From positions 141,634 through 205,633 of the forward strand of contig NZ_JAOEJU010000009.1 in NCBI RefSeq assembly GCF_025447595.1: DNA of 64,000 nucleotides, written 5' to 3'. The notes under the pieces were generated by a model. That model was given only the letters and a program-made list of their open reading frames with translations. It had not been told where the DNA came from and ran no database searches. Both the position numbers and the translations under genes were made by a program. Source of the DNA: Pseudomonas koreensis (GTDB taxonomy: Bacteria > Pseudomonadota > Gammaproteobacteria > Pseudomonadales > Pseudomonadaceae). Of the stretch, positions 35,379 through 43,511 are shown in pieces; position 1 is the first letter of the stretch, and each line of letters opens with the position of its first letter.

Positions 35379-36504
35379 CGGATTTGTACGCCAGACCGCC
35401 GGCGATCAGCAGGCCGCTGCCGGCGATTACCAGCGCCGGTTGCAGGCCGCCGCTGAAGTGGCTGCTGACCGCCGCCAGCAACGGCCCGCTGAGTTGACCG
35501 ACGGCGAAGCACGCGGTGAGCAGGCCGGCGTTGCGCTGGGTGGCGTGGGGCGCCAGTTCCCGGGAGCGTTGCATCACCAGTTGCATGCAGGCCAGGAACG
35601 GCGTGCCGCACAGGATCACGCCGAGTGCCAGGCCGAGGCCGCTGCCCAACAGGCAAGCAAAGACACCGGCAGCCTGCAGCCACAACGTCGCCATCAACCA
35701 GTGCCGGGTGGTCTGCGGATCGTGCCGACGCAAACTCACCAGCAATACGCCAATCGCAGCGCCGAGGCCGAAGCACGGCCAGAACAGATCGGCCTGCCAT
35801 TGGCCGTGAAACTGCGCGTTGGCCATCTGCGACAGGAACGTGGCCGGGATGATGTAGCCCACGCCGTACAGCGCATACACCACCGCCAGCCGCCCAATGC
35901 CGTGATTCGACGAATTCACGACAGTTGGTGCGGCCGGTACACCGACGCCCGGTTGCGGCAGGATTCTTACGATGCCCAATAACATCACCAGCGCCACGCC
36001 GGCATAGATCAGCCACAGGGTGGCGGAAGTCTGCTGCGCCAGATGTGAGAACAGCGCCAGCAAACCTGTCAGAAAAATCCCCAGTCCAGGCCCGGCAAAC
36101 ACCAGCGCGCCTAACCGTGGACGACCCGCCGCCGCAGCCAGTGGCTGGCTCAGCGCAGTAATCATCACCAGCACCCAGGCGCTCGCCACACCGGTGCCGA
36201 AGCGCAGCAACAAATGCGACCAGAAACCATTGGCCCAGAACGACGCCAGCGTCAGCAGCACACACAGCCACAAACCACCATGCAGGCGCCGTTGCACCTG
36301 ATCGGGCCGACGGGAAAACATCGCGTCCACGGCGCCGAGCAGATAGCCGAGGTAGTTGGCGGCCGCAATCAGACCGGCGGCGGTCAGGTCGATCTGCCCT
36401 TCGCTGATCAGGTGGGGAAGTTGCGGTGTAAGGGCGAAACGCCCGATGCCCATGGCCATCATCAGGGCAATGAAACAGGCGGATAAGCGAATCAGCGGTG
36501 ACAT
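35323..36504 (-). CDS. YbfB/YjiJ-family MFS transporter
   Basis: A 393-residue permease with 12 predicted helices, beginning MSPLIRLSACFIALMMAMGI with the family's GIGRFALTPQLP motif and LGYLLGA in helix 2. Such carriers are proton-driven exporters or importers of unknown substrate. Divergent from a LysR gene 104 bp away that probably regulates it. Its 3' end overlaps the DMT gene on the opposite strand. Confidence 0.9.
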   Translation of the reverse strand: MSPLIRLSACFIALMMAMGIGRFALTPQLPHLISEGQIDLTAAGLIAAANYLGYLLGAVDAMFSRRPDQVQRRLHGGLWLCVLLTLASFWANGFWSHLLLRFGTGVASAWVLVMITALSQPLAAAAGRPRLGALVFAGPGLGIFLTGLLALFSHLAQQTSATLWLIYAGVALVMLLGIVRILPQPGVGVPAAPTVVNSSNHGIGRLAVVYALYGVGYIIPATFLSQMANAQFHGQWQADLFWPCFGLGAAIGVLLVSLRRHDPQTTRHWLMATLWLQAAGVFACLLGSGLGLALGVILCGTPFLACMQLVMQRSRELAPHATQRNAGLLTACFAVGQLSGPLLAAVSSHFSGGLQPALVIAGSGLLIAGGLAYKSVTAGRAPCANADAPTVPR

Positions 36505-36608
36505 GGTCTGAATTCCGTTGGAGGTTCAATGACCGTCAGGCTAGGACTGATTGACTTTCTTTAAAATTGAATAATAGTGAGTAACTTGTTCTGTTAAGGA
36601 GAAAGGTT

Positions 36609-37502
36609 GTGGAGTTCAGCCAATTGCGGATCTTCCAGGCCGTGGCGGAGGAGGGCTCGATCACCCGCGCCGCCGAACGGTTGCACCGCGTGCCGTCGAA
36701 CCTGTCGACCCGGCTTAAACAGCTGGAGGAGCAACTGGGTGTCGAACTGTTCGTCCGTGAGCGCCAGCGTTTGCTGTTGTCGCCTGCGGGAAAAGTCCTG
36801 TTGGACTACACCGGTAAACTGTTCGCCCTGCGCGATCAGGCCAGTGCAGCGGTGATGGGCGGGCAACCGGCGGGGGATTTTGTGCTCGGCACGCTGTACA
36901 GCACGGCGGCGATTCATTTGCCGGCGTTGCTGGCGCGGTATCACAAGCAGTATCCGGCGGTGAATCTTCAAGTGCAGTCCGGGCCCAGTGGTGAATTGCT
37001 GGAAGGGTTGCTCACCGGGCGTCTCGACGCCGCGCTGGTGGACGGCCCGCCGCAACTGGCCGGGATCGACGGGGTGCCGTTGTGCAATGAACGGCTGGTG
37101 CTGATCAGCGAGGCCGATCACCCGCCGATACGCAGCGCCAGGGATGTCGAAGGTCGGGCGGTGTTCACCTTCCGTCATGGCTGCGCCTATCGCGCGCGGC
37201 TGGAAGCGTGGTTCGCCCACTATCAGGCGGCGATGGGCCGGGCGATGGAGATCGAGTCCTATCAGGGCATGCTCGCCTGTGTGATTGCCGGCAGCGGCGT
37301 CGCGCTGATGTCGGAGTCGATGCTCGCCAGCCTGCCGGGACGTGAAAGTGTCGCGGTGCACCCGTTGGCCGAACCTTTTGCCAGTGCGACAACATGGCTC
37401 ATGTGGCGCCGGGGCATGATCGGCGCCAACCTCAATGCGTGGATTGAACAGCAGCAGGCGCTCTATCCCGTGGCTGGCGAAGACGTGCGAGAAACAGCTT
37501 GA
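36609..37502 (+). CDS. LysR-family transcriptional regulator
   Basis: A 297-residue regulator starting at GTG 36609 (AAGGAG seven bases upstream). Helix-turn-helix: EEGSITRAAERLHRVPSNLS then TRLKQLEEQLGVELF. The effector domain follows from about residue 90. Similar regulators sit beside YbfB-type MFS genes in many Pseudomonas, and here it is divergent from one. The intergenic region is AT-rich (TTTAAAATTGAATAATAG) and should contain the shared operator. Confidence 0.92.
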   Translation: MEFSQLRIFQAVAEEGSITRAAERLHRVPSNLSTRLKQLEEQLGVELFVRERQRLLLSPAGKVLLDYTGKLFALRDQASAAVMGGQPAGDFVLGTLYSTAAIHLPALLARYHKQYPAVNLQVQSGPSGELLEGLLTGRLDAALVDGPPQLAGIDGVPLCNERLVLISEADHPPIRSARDVEGRAVFTFRHGCAYRARLEAWFAHYQAAMGRAMEIESYQGMLACVIAGSGVALMSESMLASLPGRESVAVHPLAEPFASATTWLMWRRGMIGANLNAWIEQQQALYPVAGEDVRETA

Positions 37503-37513
37503 ACGATCGGTCA

Positions 37514-37527
37514 GGGATTCTGATCAA
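37514..37527 (+). promoter_or_regulatory. Candidate Anr/FNR box upstream of PA1414-like gene
   Basis: GGGAT-TCTG-ATCAA matches 8 of 10 fixed positions of the Anr consensus TTGAT-N4-ATCAA, with a perfect right half-site. A TATTAT that could be a -10 box lies at about 37580. Confidence 0.45.
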
Positions 37528-37559
37528 TCCAGTAACAGATCATTGCGGATTTGGCCGAG

Positions 37560-37638
37560 CATTGCGTAGGACTTCGGACTATTATCAGTGCGAAGCGGCC
37601 TCAGAATTCCGGCCGCTCAGCACCACCCTGAAGGGGGC
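37560..37638 (+). ncRNA. Possible SicX-like sRNA/5' leader of PA1414-like gene
   Basis: Between the Anr-like box and the small ORF lies a short leader containing the hairpin AGCGGCC/GGCCGCT (37594-37617). In P. aeruginosa the low-oxygen sRNA SicX is, from memory, derived from the 5' region of PA1414. The position and small downstream gene match; sequence identity was not checked and the RNA ends are unknown. Confidence 0.35.
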
Positions 37639-37644
37639 ATGACG

Positions 37645-37773
37645 ATGAAAGAGAAAATTCAAAACTGGCTGCACGATTTGGGTGTTGCCCTCGGCTTGAT
37701 CGAACCGCCTCTGCAACCGGTCCCGATTCGCACCGATGACGAACAGCGTCGGCGTCAGCCACGTCGGCGGTAA
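37645..37773 (+). CDS. PA1414-family small protein
   Basis: A 42-residue protein, MKEKIQNWLHDLGVALGLIE followed by PPLQPVPIRT and an arginine-rich end (RRRQPRRR). The amphipathic N-terminal helix and basic tail match the PA1414 family of Pseudomonas. The ATG at 37645 is spaced seven bases from GGGGG; ATG 37639 would add two residues but is too close to the ribosome site. A long terminator follows at 37809. In P. aeruginosa this locus is strongly induced without oxygen. Confidence 0.8.
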   Translation: MKEKIQNWLHDLGVALGLIEPPLQPVPIRTDDEQRRRQPRRR

Positions 37774-37808
37774 TGCCCCGGATCTGAAGGATCAAAGGAT
37801 TCAACCAG

Positions 37809-37864
37809 CAAAAGACCGCAACCTGTCGCCGCTTGATCGAGCGGCGCCAGGTTGCGGTCTTTTG
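37809..37864. terminator. Long two-tier terminator hairpin
   Basis: CAAAAGACCGCAACCTG (37809-37825) and CAGGTTGCGGTCTTTTG (37848-37864) are exact complements, enclosing a second GCCGCT/AGCGGC stem. It is bidirectional and serves the PA1414-like gene and the convergent MBL hydrolase gene. Confidence 0.85.
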
Positions 37865-37868
37865 TCTT

Positions 37869-38594
37869 TCAAGCGTGCCGGTGTAACCATTGGTCAATTA
37901 TCAACCGCAAATGCTCTCCGGAGAAACTGCCGAAGTGTCCGCCATGCACCGTGCGGATCTTCAGCCCCTGCAAGCGGCGCAGGCTGGCAGCATAGTCGTT
38001 GAGGTTGGAATGGTAGGCGTCCTCGATCAACGGCCCGTCGTAGATGATGTCGCCACTGAACAGGGTTTCGGTGTCCGCTTCGTAGAGACTGATCCCGCCC
38101 GGTGAATGCCCCGGCGTGTGCAGCACCTGCAACGTGCGATTGCCGAGGTCCAGCACATCGCCGTCTTCGACAAACCCGGTGGCCGGCGCAGCTTTGACCC
38201 GATATTCGGCGTAGCACAACGGGCAATCCGGGTGCGCTTCGAACATGTCGTCGCCGACGAAGGCTCGGCTCAAATCGTTCTCGCCATCCGGCGCCGCCAG
38301 AATGTCCGCTTCGGCGGGATGCACCAGCCGTTCGGCAAATTCGTGATGCCCGGCGATGTGGTCGAAGTGGCAATGACTGGCCACCGCCACCAGCGGCCGC
38401 TCGGTCAGCCACGGCAGTTGCTCGCGCAGGCTCACCAGGCCGGAACCGCTGTCGAGCAGCAGATCCTTGTCCCGCCCCTGAACGTGCCACAGGTTGCAGC
38501 GGTAGAAGGGGCGGATGAACGGCTCGTGAATCAGCCGAATGCCGTCGCTCAGGTGCTGCACTTCGAACCACTGGTCGCGAGAAACAATCTTCAT
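37869..38594 (-). CDS. MBL-fold metallo-hydrolase
   Basis: A 241-residue metallo-beta-lactamase-fold protein. The metal site HCHFDH is at residues 74-79 (His74, His76, Asp78, His79), with later HTPGHSPGG and FSGDIIYDG motifs and a final HGGHFGSF that supplies the last His ligand. Such proteins are thioesterases, lactonases or glyoxalase-like hydrolases; the substrate is unknown. I chose ATG 38594 because the family begins MKIVSRDQWF; the frame upstream runs through a terminator. Confidence 0.88.
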   Translation of the reverse strand: MKIVSRDQWFEVQHLSDGIRLIHEPFIRPFYRCNLWHVQGRDKDLLLDSGSGLVSLREQLPWLTERPLVAVASHCHFDHIAGHHEFAERLVHPAEADILAAPDGENDLSRAFVGDDMFEAHPDCPLCYAEYRVKAAPATGFVEDGDVLDLGNRTLQVLHTPGHSPGGISLYEADTETLFSGDIIYDGPLIEDAYHSNLNDYAASLRRLQGLKIRTVHGGHFGSFSGEHLRLIIDQWLHRHA

Positions 38595-38610
38595 CAAATC
38601 TTTTCTCCAG

Positions 38611-38647
38611 ACGAAAAAAACGGGTGTGGCAACCGACGCCACACCCG
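38611..38647 (-). terminator. Rho-independent terminator of the SSS symporter gene
   Basis: CGGGTGTGGC (38621-38630) pairs with GCCACACCCG (38638-38647). On the minus strand the stem is followed by seven T residues. Confidence 0.85.
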
Positions 38648-38678
38648 CCGAAGAAAGCATCAAGTTGTCGTGTTCAGC

Positions 38679-40058
38679 TTAGATCGCGCTGGCCACCACG
38701 TTTGGGCGACGGGACATCAGGCTGACCACCACAAAACTCACCAGACCCACAGCCAGGCTGTAGTAGATCGGGGTGTTGGCGTCCAGGCCGTCCTTGACCA
38801 TGAACAGCAGGGCGGTGGCAAAGCCCATACCCATACTGGCGATGGCGCCGGCGGTGGTCGCGCGTTTCCAGAAGATCGCACCGATCAGCGGGATCAGCAT
38901 GCCACCCACCAACAGGTTGTAAGCGAGGGTCAGGGCGCTGATTACGTCGTTGACCACCAGCGCGATGCCCAGCACCACGATGCCGGTCAGCAGGGTGAAG
39001 AGACGGTTCACACCCAGGCTCGACTGTTTGCCGCCACGCAGTTTCGGCAGCAGGTCTTCGGTCAGGGTGGTGGCAGCGGCGAGCAGGCCGGCGCTGGCGG
39101 TGGACATCATCGCGGCCAAAGCAGCGGCGATCACCAGACCACGGATACCGTCCGGCAGCGACAGTTTTACGATGGCGGCGAAGGCGTTGTTGACGTTGTC
39201 CAGATCCGGGATCAGAACGTGCGCAGCCATGCCGATCAGAGCGCAGGCCAGACCGTAGAGGATGCAGTAGATACCCGCAAAGCTACCGGCGTACTGAGCC
39301 ACTTTCTCGTTCTTGACGGTGAACACCCGTTGCCAGATGTCCTGACCGATCAGGATGCCGAAGAAGTAGATCATGAAGTAGGTGATGATCGTGTCCCAGC
39401 CGATGGTGGTGAAGCTGAAGGCGGTGGCCGGCAGTTTCAGCACCAGCTCGTCCCAGCCGCCGACGCGGTACAGGCAGATTGGCAACAGGATGAACATCAG
39501 GCCGACGGTCTTGATGATGAACTGGACGATGTCGGTCAGGGTCAGCGACCACATGCCGCCGATGGCCGAGTACACCACCACCACGCCACCGCCGAGCAGT
39601 ACCGAGATCCAGAACGGCAGGCCGAACAGAACCTGAAGAACGGTGCCGATGGCGAGGATCGAGGTCACGCCGATCATCAGCGCATAGGCCAGCATGATCG
39701 CCGCGCTCGCCGAGCGGGCCATCGGGTTGTAGCGTTTTTCAAGCACCTGGGTAACGGTGTAGATCTTCAGTTTCAGCAGCGGCTTGGCCAGGAACAGGTT
39801 CAGCGCAACGATGCCGCAACCCAGTGCCGCGCACAGCCAGAAACCGGAGATGCCGTGCACGTAGCCCAGGCGGACGGTGCCGACGGTGGACGCGCCACCG
39901 AGGACGGTCGCGGCCATGGTGCCCATGTACAGGCTCGGACCAAGGTTACGCCCGGCGACCAGGAAGTCCTCGTTGGTCTTGGCCTTGCGCATGCCGAAGT
40001 AGCCGAGCAAGAGCATGCCGGCGGCGTAGATGAGGACGACGAATAAATCCAAAGCCAT
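38679..40058 (-). CDS. Sodium:solute symporter (SSS family)
   Basis: A 459-residue inner-membrane symporter with about 13 helices. SSS hallmarks are DFLVAGRNLGPSLYMGTMAA, the sodium-site helix STVGTVRLGYVHGISGFW, and AAALAAMMSTASAGLLAAAT in helix 8/9. ATG 40058 begins MALDLFVVLIY; upstream codons belong to a REP element. By order it corresponds to PA1418 and lies in the guanidinobutyrate cluster, so it may import guanidinobutyrate or a related cation, coupled to sodium. Confidence 0.92.
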   Translation of the reverse strand: MALDLFVVLIYAAGMLLLGYFGMRKAKTNEDFLVAGRNLGPSLYMGTMAATVLGGASTVGTVRLGYVHGISGFWLCAALGCGIVALNLFLAKPLLKLKIYTVTQVLEKRYNPMARSASAAIMLAYALMIGVTSILAIGTVLQVLFGLPFWISVLLGGGVVVVYSAIGGMWSLTLTDIVQFIIKTVGLMFILLPICLYRVGGWDELVLKLPATAFSFTTIGWDTIITYFMIYFFGILIGQDIWQRVFTVKNEKVAQYAGSFAGIYCILYGLACALIGMAAHVLIPDLDNVNNAFAAIVKLSLPDGIRGLVIAAALAAMMSTASAGLLAAATTLTEDLLPKLRGGKQSSLGVNRLFTLLTGIVVLGIALVVNDVISALTLAYNLLVGGMLIPLIGAIFWKRATTAGAIASMGMGFATALLFMVKDGLDANTPIYYSLAVGLVSFVVVSLMSRRPNVVASAI

Positions 40059-40108
40059 GATGGCGTGTCTCCGATTGTCTTTTTTATGGTGAAACAAGTT
40101 TGGTTTCT

Positions 40109-40197
40109 TGTGGGAGCGAGCTTGCTCGCGAAGGCGTCGGCACATTCAAAAGTGATGTGACTGACAGATCGCTTTCGCGAGCAAGCTCGCTCCCACA
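40109..40197. repeat. REP pair (REPIN-like), AAGCTCG subtype
   Basis: TGTGGGAGCGAGCTTGCTCG begins at 40109 and the inverted copy ends CAAGCTCGCTCCCACA at 40197, between two same-strand transporter genes. Here it may limit read-through from the NCS1 gene into the SSS gene. Confidence 0.9.
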
Positions 40198-40214
40198 GGG
40201 GTATGTGCTTTTGC

Positions 40215-41726
40215 TCAGGCGGCTTGGCGCATTTCCGCTTCAGCCGGCGCATGCGCGCCTTTGCTCCGGGGATCCTTCGGGCCATAGACCAGCGCCGGTT
40301 CCGGGAACAGGCTCAGCAACATCAGGTACATCACCGAGGCCAGACCAAGGGTCACCAGCAGGCTGATGTCGATGCCACCGGCCAGTTCACCCAGCGGACC
40401 GACGAACTGCCCCGGCAGGTTGACGAAGCACAGGCCGACCGCCGCGCTCGGGATCCATGCACCCAGGCCGCGCCAGTTCCAGCCGTGGCTGAACCAGTAG
40501 CGTCCGCCTTGCTCGCCGCGAGTGAACACTTGCAGGTCGTCCGGGCAGTAGAAGCCGCGACGCACCACCAGGCCGATGATCATGATCACCATCCATGGGG
40601 TGGTGCAGGTGATGATCAGCACGGCGAAGGTCGACACGCTCTGCACCAGGTTCGCCGCGAAGCGCCCGATGAAAATGAAGGCAATCGACAGCACGCCGAT
40701 CAGCAACGTCGCCTTCACTCGCGACAGCAGGCGAGGGAACACGCTGGACATGTCCAGCCCGGTGCCATAAAGCGAGGTGGTGCCGGTGGACATGCCGCCG
40801 ATCACCGCAATCAGGCACACCGGCAGGAAGAACCAGCTCGGCGACACCGCCAGCAGACCGCCGACGTAGTTGTTGGCCGCGATGTAGTCCGGTGCCTGGA
40901 TCGCCACGATGGTCGCGGTGGTCAGGCCGAACAGGAACGGGATGAAGGTGGCGATCTGCGAGAGCACCACCGCCGCCATGATCCGCTGACGCGAGGTTTC
41001 ACGCGGGATATAGCGGGCCCAGTCGCCGAGGAACGCGCCGAAGGAAATCGGGTTGCTCATCGCTACGAGCGCAGCGCCGATGAACGCGGCCCAGAAGCCT
41101 GGCTGACCGAGGCTGACGGTGCCGGCGTAGTGCGAATCGAAAGGACCGGCGAAAGCGAAGATGCCCAGCAGGAACAGCAGGCTCGCACTCCACACCGCGA
41201 CCTTGTTCACCCACAACAGGAAGCGGAAGCCGTAGATGCACACGGTCAGCACCAGAATCGCGAACAGACCGTAGGCCAGGCCCAGGGTCAGGTCGGTTTC
41301 CGGCAGGCCGATCAGGCGTTTCGCACCACCGATCAGCGCATCTCCCGAACTCCACACCGAGAGCGAGAAGAAGGCGATGGCGGTCAGCAGCGACAGGAAC
41401 GAACCGACGATCCGCCCGTGCACGCCGAAGTGCGCACCGGACGACACGGCATTGTTGGTGCCGTTGAGCGGGCCGAACAGGCCCATCGGTGCGAGGATCA
41501 GCGAGCCGAGCAGCACGCCCGAGACAATCGCCCAGACGCCCGCCTGAAAGGACAGGCCGAACAGCACCGGGAAACTGCCGAGCACGGCGGTGGCAAAGGT
41601 ATTCGCGCCGCCAAAGATCATGCGGAACAAGTCCACGGGACCGGCGGTGCGTTCGTTGTCCGGGATCTGTTCGACCCCGTGGGTTTCAATCTGCGTAAGG
41701 CTTTGGTCTTTGTTGTTGTTATTCAT
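40215..41726 (-). CDS. NCS1-family (cytosine/purine-type) permease
   Basis: A 503-residue inner-membrane permease with 12 helices of the nucleobase:cation symporter-1 family. Motifs are RMIFGGANTFATAVLG in helix 1 and FGAFLGDWARYIP in the helix 6 region, with TTSLYGTGLDMSSVFP in helix 8. ATG 41726 has GGAG seven bases upstream. It lies directly downstream of the NTF2-like and gbuA genes and corresponds by order to PA1419. The likely role is uptake of guanidinobutyrate, putrescine-like compounds or a purine-type nitrogen source. Confidence 0.9.
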   Translation of the reverse strand: MNNNNKDQSLTQIETHGVEQIPDNERTAGPVDLFRMIFGGANTFATAVLGSFPVLFGLSFQAGVWAIVSGVLLGSLILAPMGLFGPLNGTNNAVSSGAHFGVHGRIVGSFLSLLTAIAFFSLSVWSSGDALIGGAKRLIGLPETDLTLGLAYGLFAILVLTVCIYGFRFLLWVNKVAVWSASLLFLLGIFAFAGPFDSHYAGTVSLGQPGFWAAFIGAALVAMSNPISFGAFLGDWARYIPRETSRQRIMAAVVLSQIATFIPFLFGLTTATIVAIQAPDYIAANNYVGGLLAVSPSWFFLPVCLIAVIGGMSTGTTSLYGTGLDMSSVFPRLLSRVKATLLIGVLSIAFIFIGRFAANLVQSVSTFAVLIITCTTPWMVIMIIGLVVRRGFYCPDDLQVFTRGEQGGRYWFSHGWNWRGLGAWIPSAAVGLCFVNLPGQFVGPLGELAGGIDISLLVTLGLASVMYLMLLSLFPEPALVYGPKDPRSKGAHAPAEAEMRQAA

Positions 41727-41781
41727 GATCTGCTCCGATCATAAAGGCGCGCTCATCGTGCGTGAGCGTCACCTGTCTTGG

Positions 41782-42204
41782 CTAAGGGGATGGCAGCCCT
41801 TCCGGCATTGCGGACAAATGTTCGTGGCAGGCCAGCCAATGGCCTTGTTGTTCTAGGCTCGACGCTTGTTTTCTGAAAACAATCGTCTCGCGCTCCTGGC
41901 TGAAGTGTTGCTCCCCTTGCATGCGCAGCTCGGTGGCCACGTCATGGATGAAAATCGCCACGTCACCCTGCAGGCTGACGAAGGCGTTGCTCGAGGTGCA
42001 GGACAGCACCTCGAAGCCATCCTCGGCGCGCCAGCTGTCCCACAAGGCCTGGTAGGCATCGCGCGACAGCAGGGGCTGTTCGAGGGTGTAGAACACGAAG
42101 CTCGCATCGGCGCTGAACGCGCCGAAGTAGGCTTCGCGATCGTTGCGGGCGAAGGCGGACACCAGATCGGCGGCCGCTTTCAGAACCTGATCACGTTCGT
42201 TCAT
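41782..42204 (-). CDS. NTF2-like (SnoaL/DUF3225-type) protein
   Basis: A 140-residue cone-fold protein of the nuclear transport factor 2-like superfamily: RDQVLKAAADLVSAFARNDR (helix 1), then AYFGAFSADASFVFYTLEQP and VSLQGDVAIFIHDVATELRM strands. ATG 42204 (GAGG eight bases upstream) starts 10 bp after gbuA stops, so it is co-transcribed. It matches PA1420 by position. Related small proteins include AtzH, an auxiliary amidohydrolase partner, but no activity is established here. Confidence 0.85.
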   Translation of the reverse strand: MNERDQVLKAAADLVSAFARNDREAYFGAFSADASFVFYTLEQPLLSRDAYQALWDSWRAEDGFEVLSCTSSNAFVSLQGDVAIFIHDVATELRMQGEQHFSQERETIVFRKQASSLEQQGHWLACHEHLSAMPEGLPSP

Positions 42205-42214
42205 GACCCGACCC

Positions 42215-43165
42215 TCAGCGGTGGACCACGCCCGGCAGTACGCAGAGCATTTCGTACAGCAGGTTGGCGGCCAGCAGCGAGGTGTTGCCGGTGGTGTCAT
42301 AAGCGGGCGAGACTTCTACCAGATCGCAGCCGATCAGGTCGAGGCCCTGGCAGCCGCGAACGATTTCAATCGCCTGAATGGTCGTCAGACCACCGATTTC
42401 CGGGGTGCCGGTGCCAGGCGCCCAGGCCGGGTCGATGCCGTCGATGTCGAAGCTCAGGTAGACCGGGCCGCCACCGACTTTCTCGCGCACTTCGGCCATC
42501 AGTGGTTCCAGCGACTTGTGCCAGCACTCTTCGGCCTGCACCACGCGGAAGCCCTGATCGCGGCTCCAGTTGAAGTCGTCAGCGGTGTAACCCTGCGCGC
42601 GCAGACCAATCTGCACCACACGGTCGCAGTCCAGAAGACCTTCTTCGACGGCGCGACGGAAGGTCGTGCCGTGGGCGATCTTCTCGCCGAACATGTGATC
42701 GTTGACGTCAGCGTGAGCGTCGATGTGTACCAGACCGACCTTGCCGTGCTTTTTGTGGATCGCACGCAGGATCGGCAGGGTGATGGTGTGGTCGCCACCC
42801 AGGGTCATCGGGATCACGTTGTGCTCGAGGATGTTGTCGTAGGCTTCTTCGATGATGCGCACGGCGTCGAGCAGGTTGAAGGTGTTGATCGCCACGTCAC
42901 CGATGTCGGCAACCGACAGCGAGTCGAACGGCGCGGCGCCGGTGGCCATGTTGTACGGGCGGATCATCACCGATTCGGTGCGGATGTCGCGCGGCCCGAA
43001 TCGGGTGCCGGGGCGCAGCGAAGTACCGATGTCCAGCGGCACGCCAACGAAGGCAGCGTCCAGGCCGGCAGCGGAATCAAGGTGGGGGAGTCGGAGCATG
43101 GTGGCGATGCCGCCGAAGCGCGGCATTTCGTTGCCGCCCAGTGGTTGGTGAAGAATCTTGTCCAC
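42215..43165 (-). CDS. gbuA: Guanidinobutyrase (agmatinase/ureohydrolase family)
   Basis: A 316-residue ureohydrolase. All metal ligands of the binuclear manganese site are present: His126 in GGDHT, Asp149, His151 and Asp153 in DAHADVND, and Asp240 and Asp242 in SFDIDGIDPAWAPG. The family hydrolyses agmatine, arginine or guanidinobutyrate to urea. Assignment to guanidinobutyrase rests on context: flanking NTF2-like protein, NCS1 and SSS transporters and a divergent LysR gene, as in PA1418-PA1422. It converts 4-guanidinobutyrate to GABA and urea. The start is GTG 43165 (GAGG eight bases upstream). Confidence 0.92.
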   Translation of the reverse strand: MDKILHQPLGGNEMPRFGGIATMLRLPHLDSAAGLDAAFVGVPLDIGTSLRPGTRFGPRDIRTESVMIRPYNMATGAAPFDSLSVADIGDVAINTFNLLDAVRIIEEAYDNILEHNVIPMTLGGDHTITLPILRAIHKKHGKVGLVHIDAHADVNDHMFGEKIAHGTTFRRAVEEGLLDCDRVVQIGLRAQGYTADDFNWSRDQGFRVVQAEECWHKSLEPLMAEVREKVGGGPVYLSFDIDGIDPAWAPGTGTPEIGGLTTIQAIEIVRGCQGLDLIGCDLVEVSPAYDTTGNTSLLAANLLYEMLCVLPGVVHR

Positions 43166-43288
43166 GGGTAGGGCCTCATCGTCTTTGTTTTATTTATGTC
43201 GGCGCGCCGCATTCGCAAGGTCACGGGCACCGCTGTGGGCCGATTCTGCGAAATGTAGTGCGGCGGAAGAATCGCTACGGGCAAATAC

Positions 43289-43312
43289 TTAGTTCAGAAT
43301 TTTCTAAACTAA
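43289..43312. promoter_or_regulatory. Candidate GbuR operator
   Basis: TTAGTT and AACTAA form a perfect inverted repeat with a 12-base AT-rich spacer (CAGAATTTTCTA), about 125-150 bp upstream of the gbuA start. AT-rich dyads of this type are typical LysR binding sites. Confidence 0.55.
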
Positions 43313-43370
43313 TGGGAGGGTGCGGGATAGACTTGTCAGCCCGACCCGATGGTTTGACTGATGCAGTTTC

Positions 43371-43460
43371 TGTGGGAGCGAGCCTGCTCGCGATGACGGC
43401 GGGTCAGTCAACATTGGAGTTGATTGTGCTGCCGCTATCGCGAGCAGGCTCGCTCCCACA
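43371..43460. repeat. REP pair (REPIN-like), CAGGCTCG subtype
   Basis: TGTGGGAGCGAGCCTGCTCG starts at 43371; the inverted copy ends CAGGCTCGCTCCCACA at 43460, just 51 bp before the gbuR start codon. Confidence 0.9.
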
Positions 43461-43511
43461 ATGATCTTCATTGTCTTCAATCGTGTGGGTTACCCAAGAT
43501 CGGAGTCTTCG

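Larger units (their letters stand above)
43166..43511. other. gbuA-gbuR divergent regulatory region
   Basis: About 345 bases. It holds a candidate LysR site (43289-43312) and a REP pair (43371-43460). The REP pair separates the operator from gbuR. Confidence 0.65.

Noticed and set aside
34400..35497. 365-codon plus-strand frame within the DMT exporter
   Set aside because: Arg/Gly/Ala-rich out-of-frame translation; the real frame has ten membrane helices.
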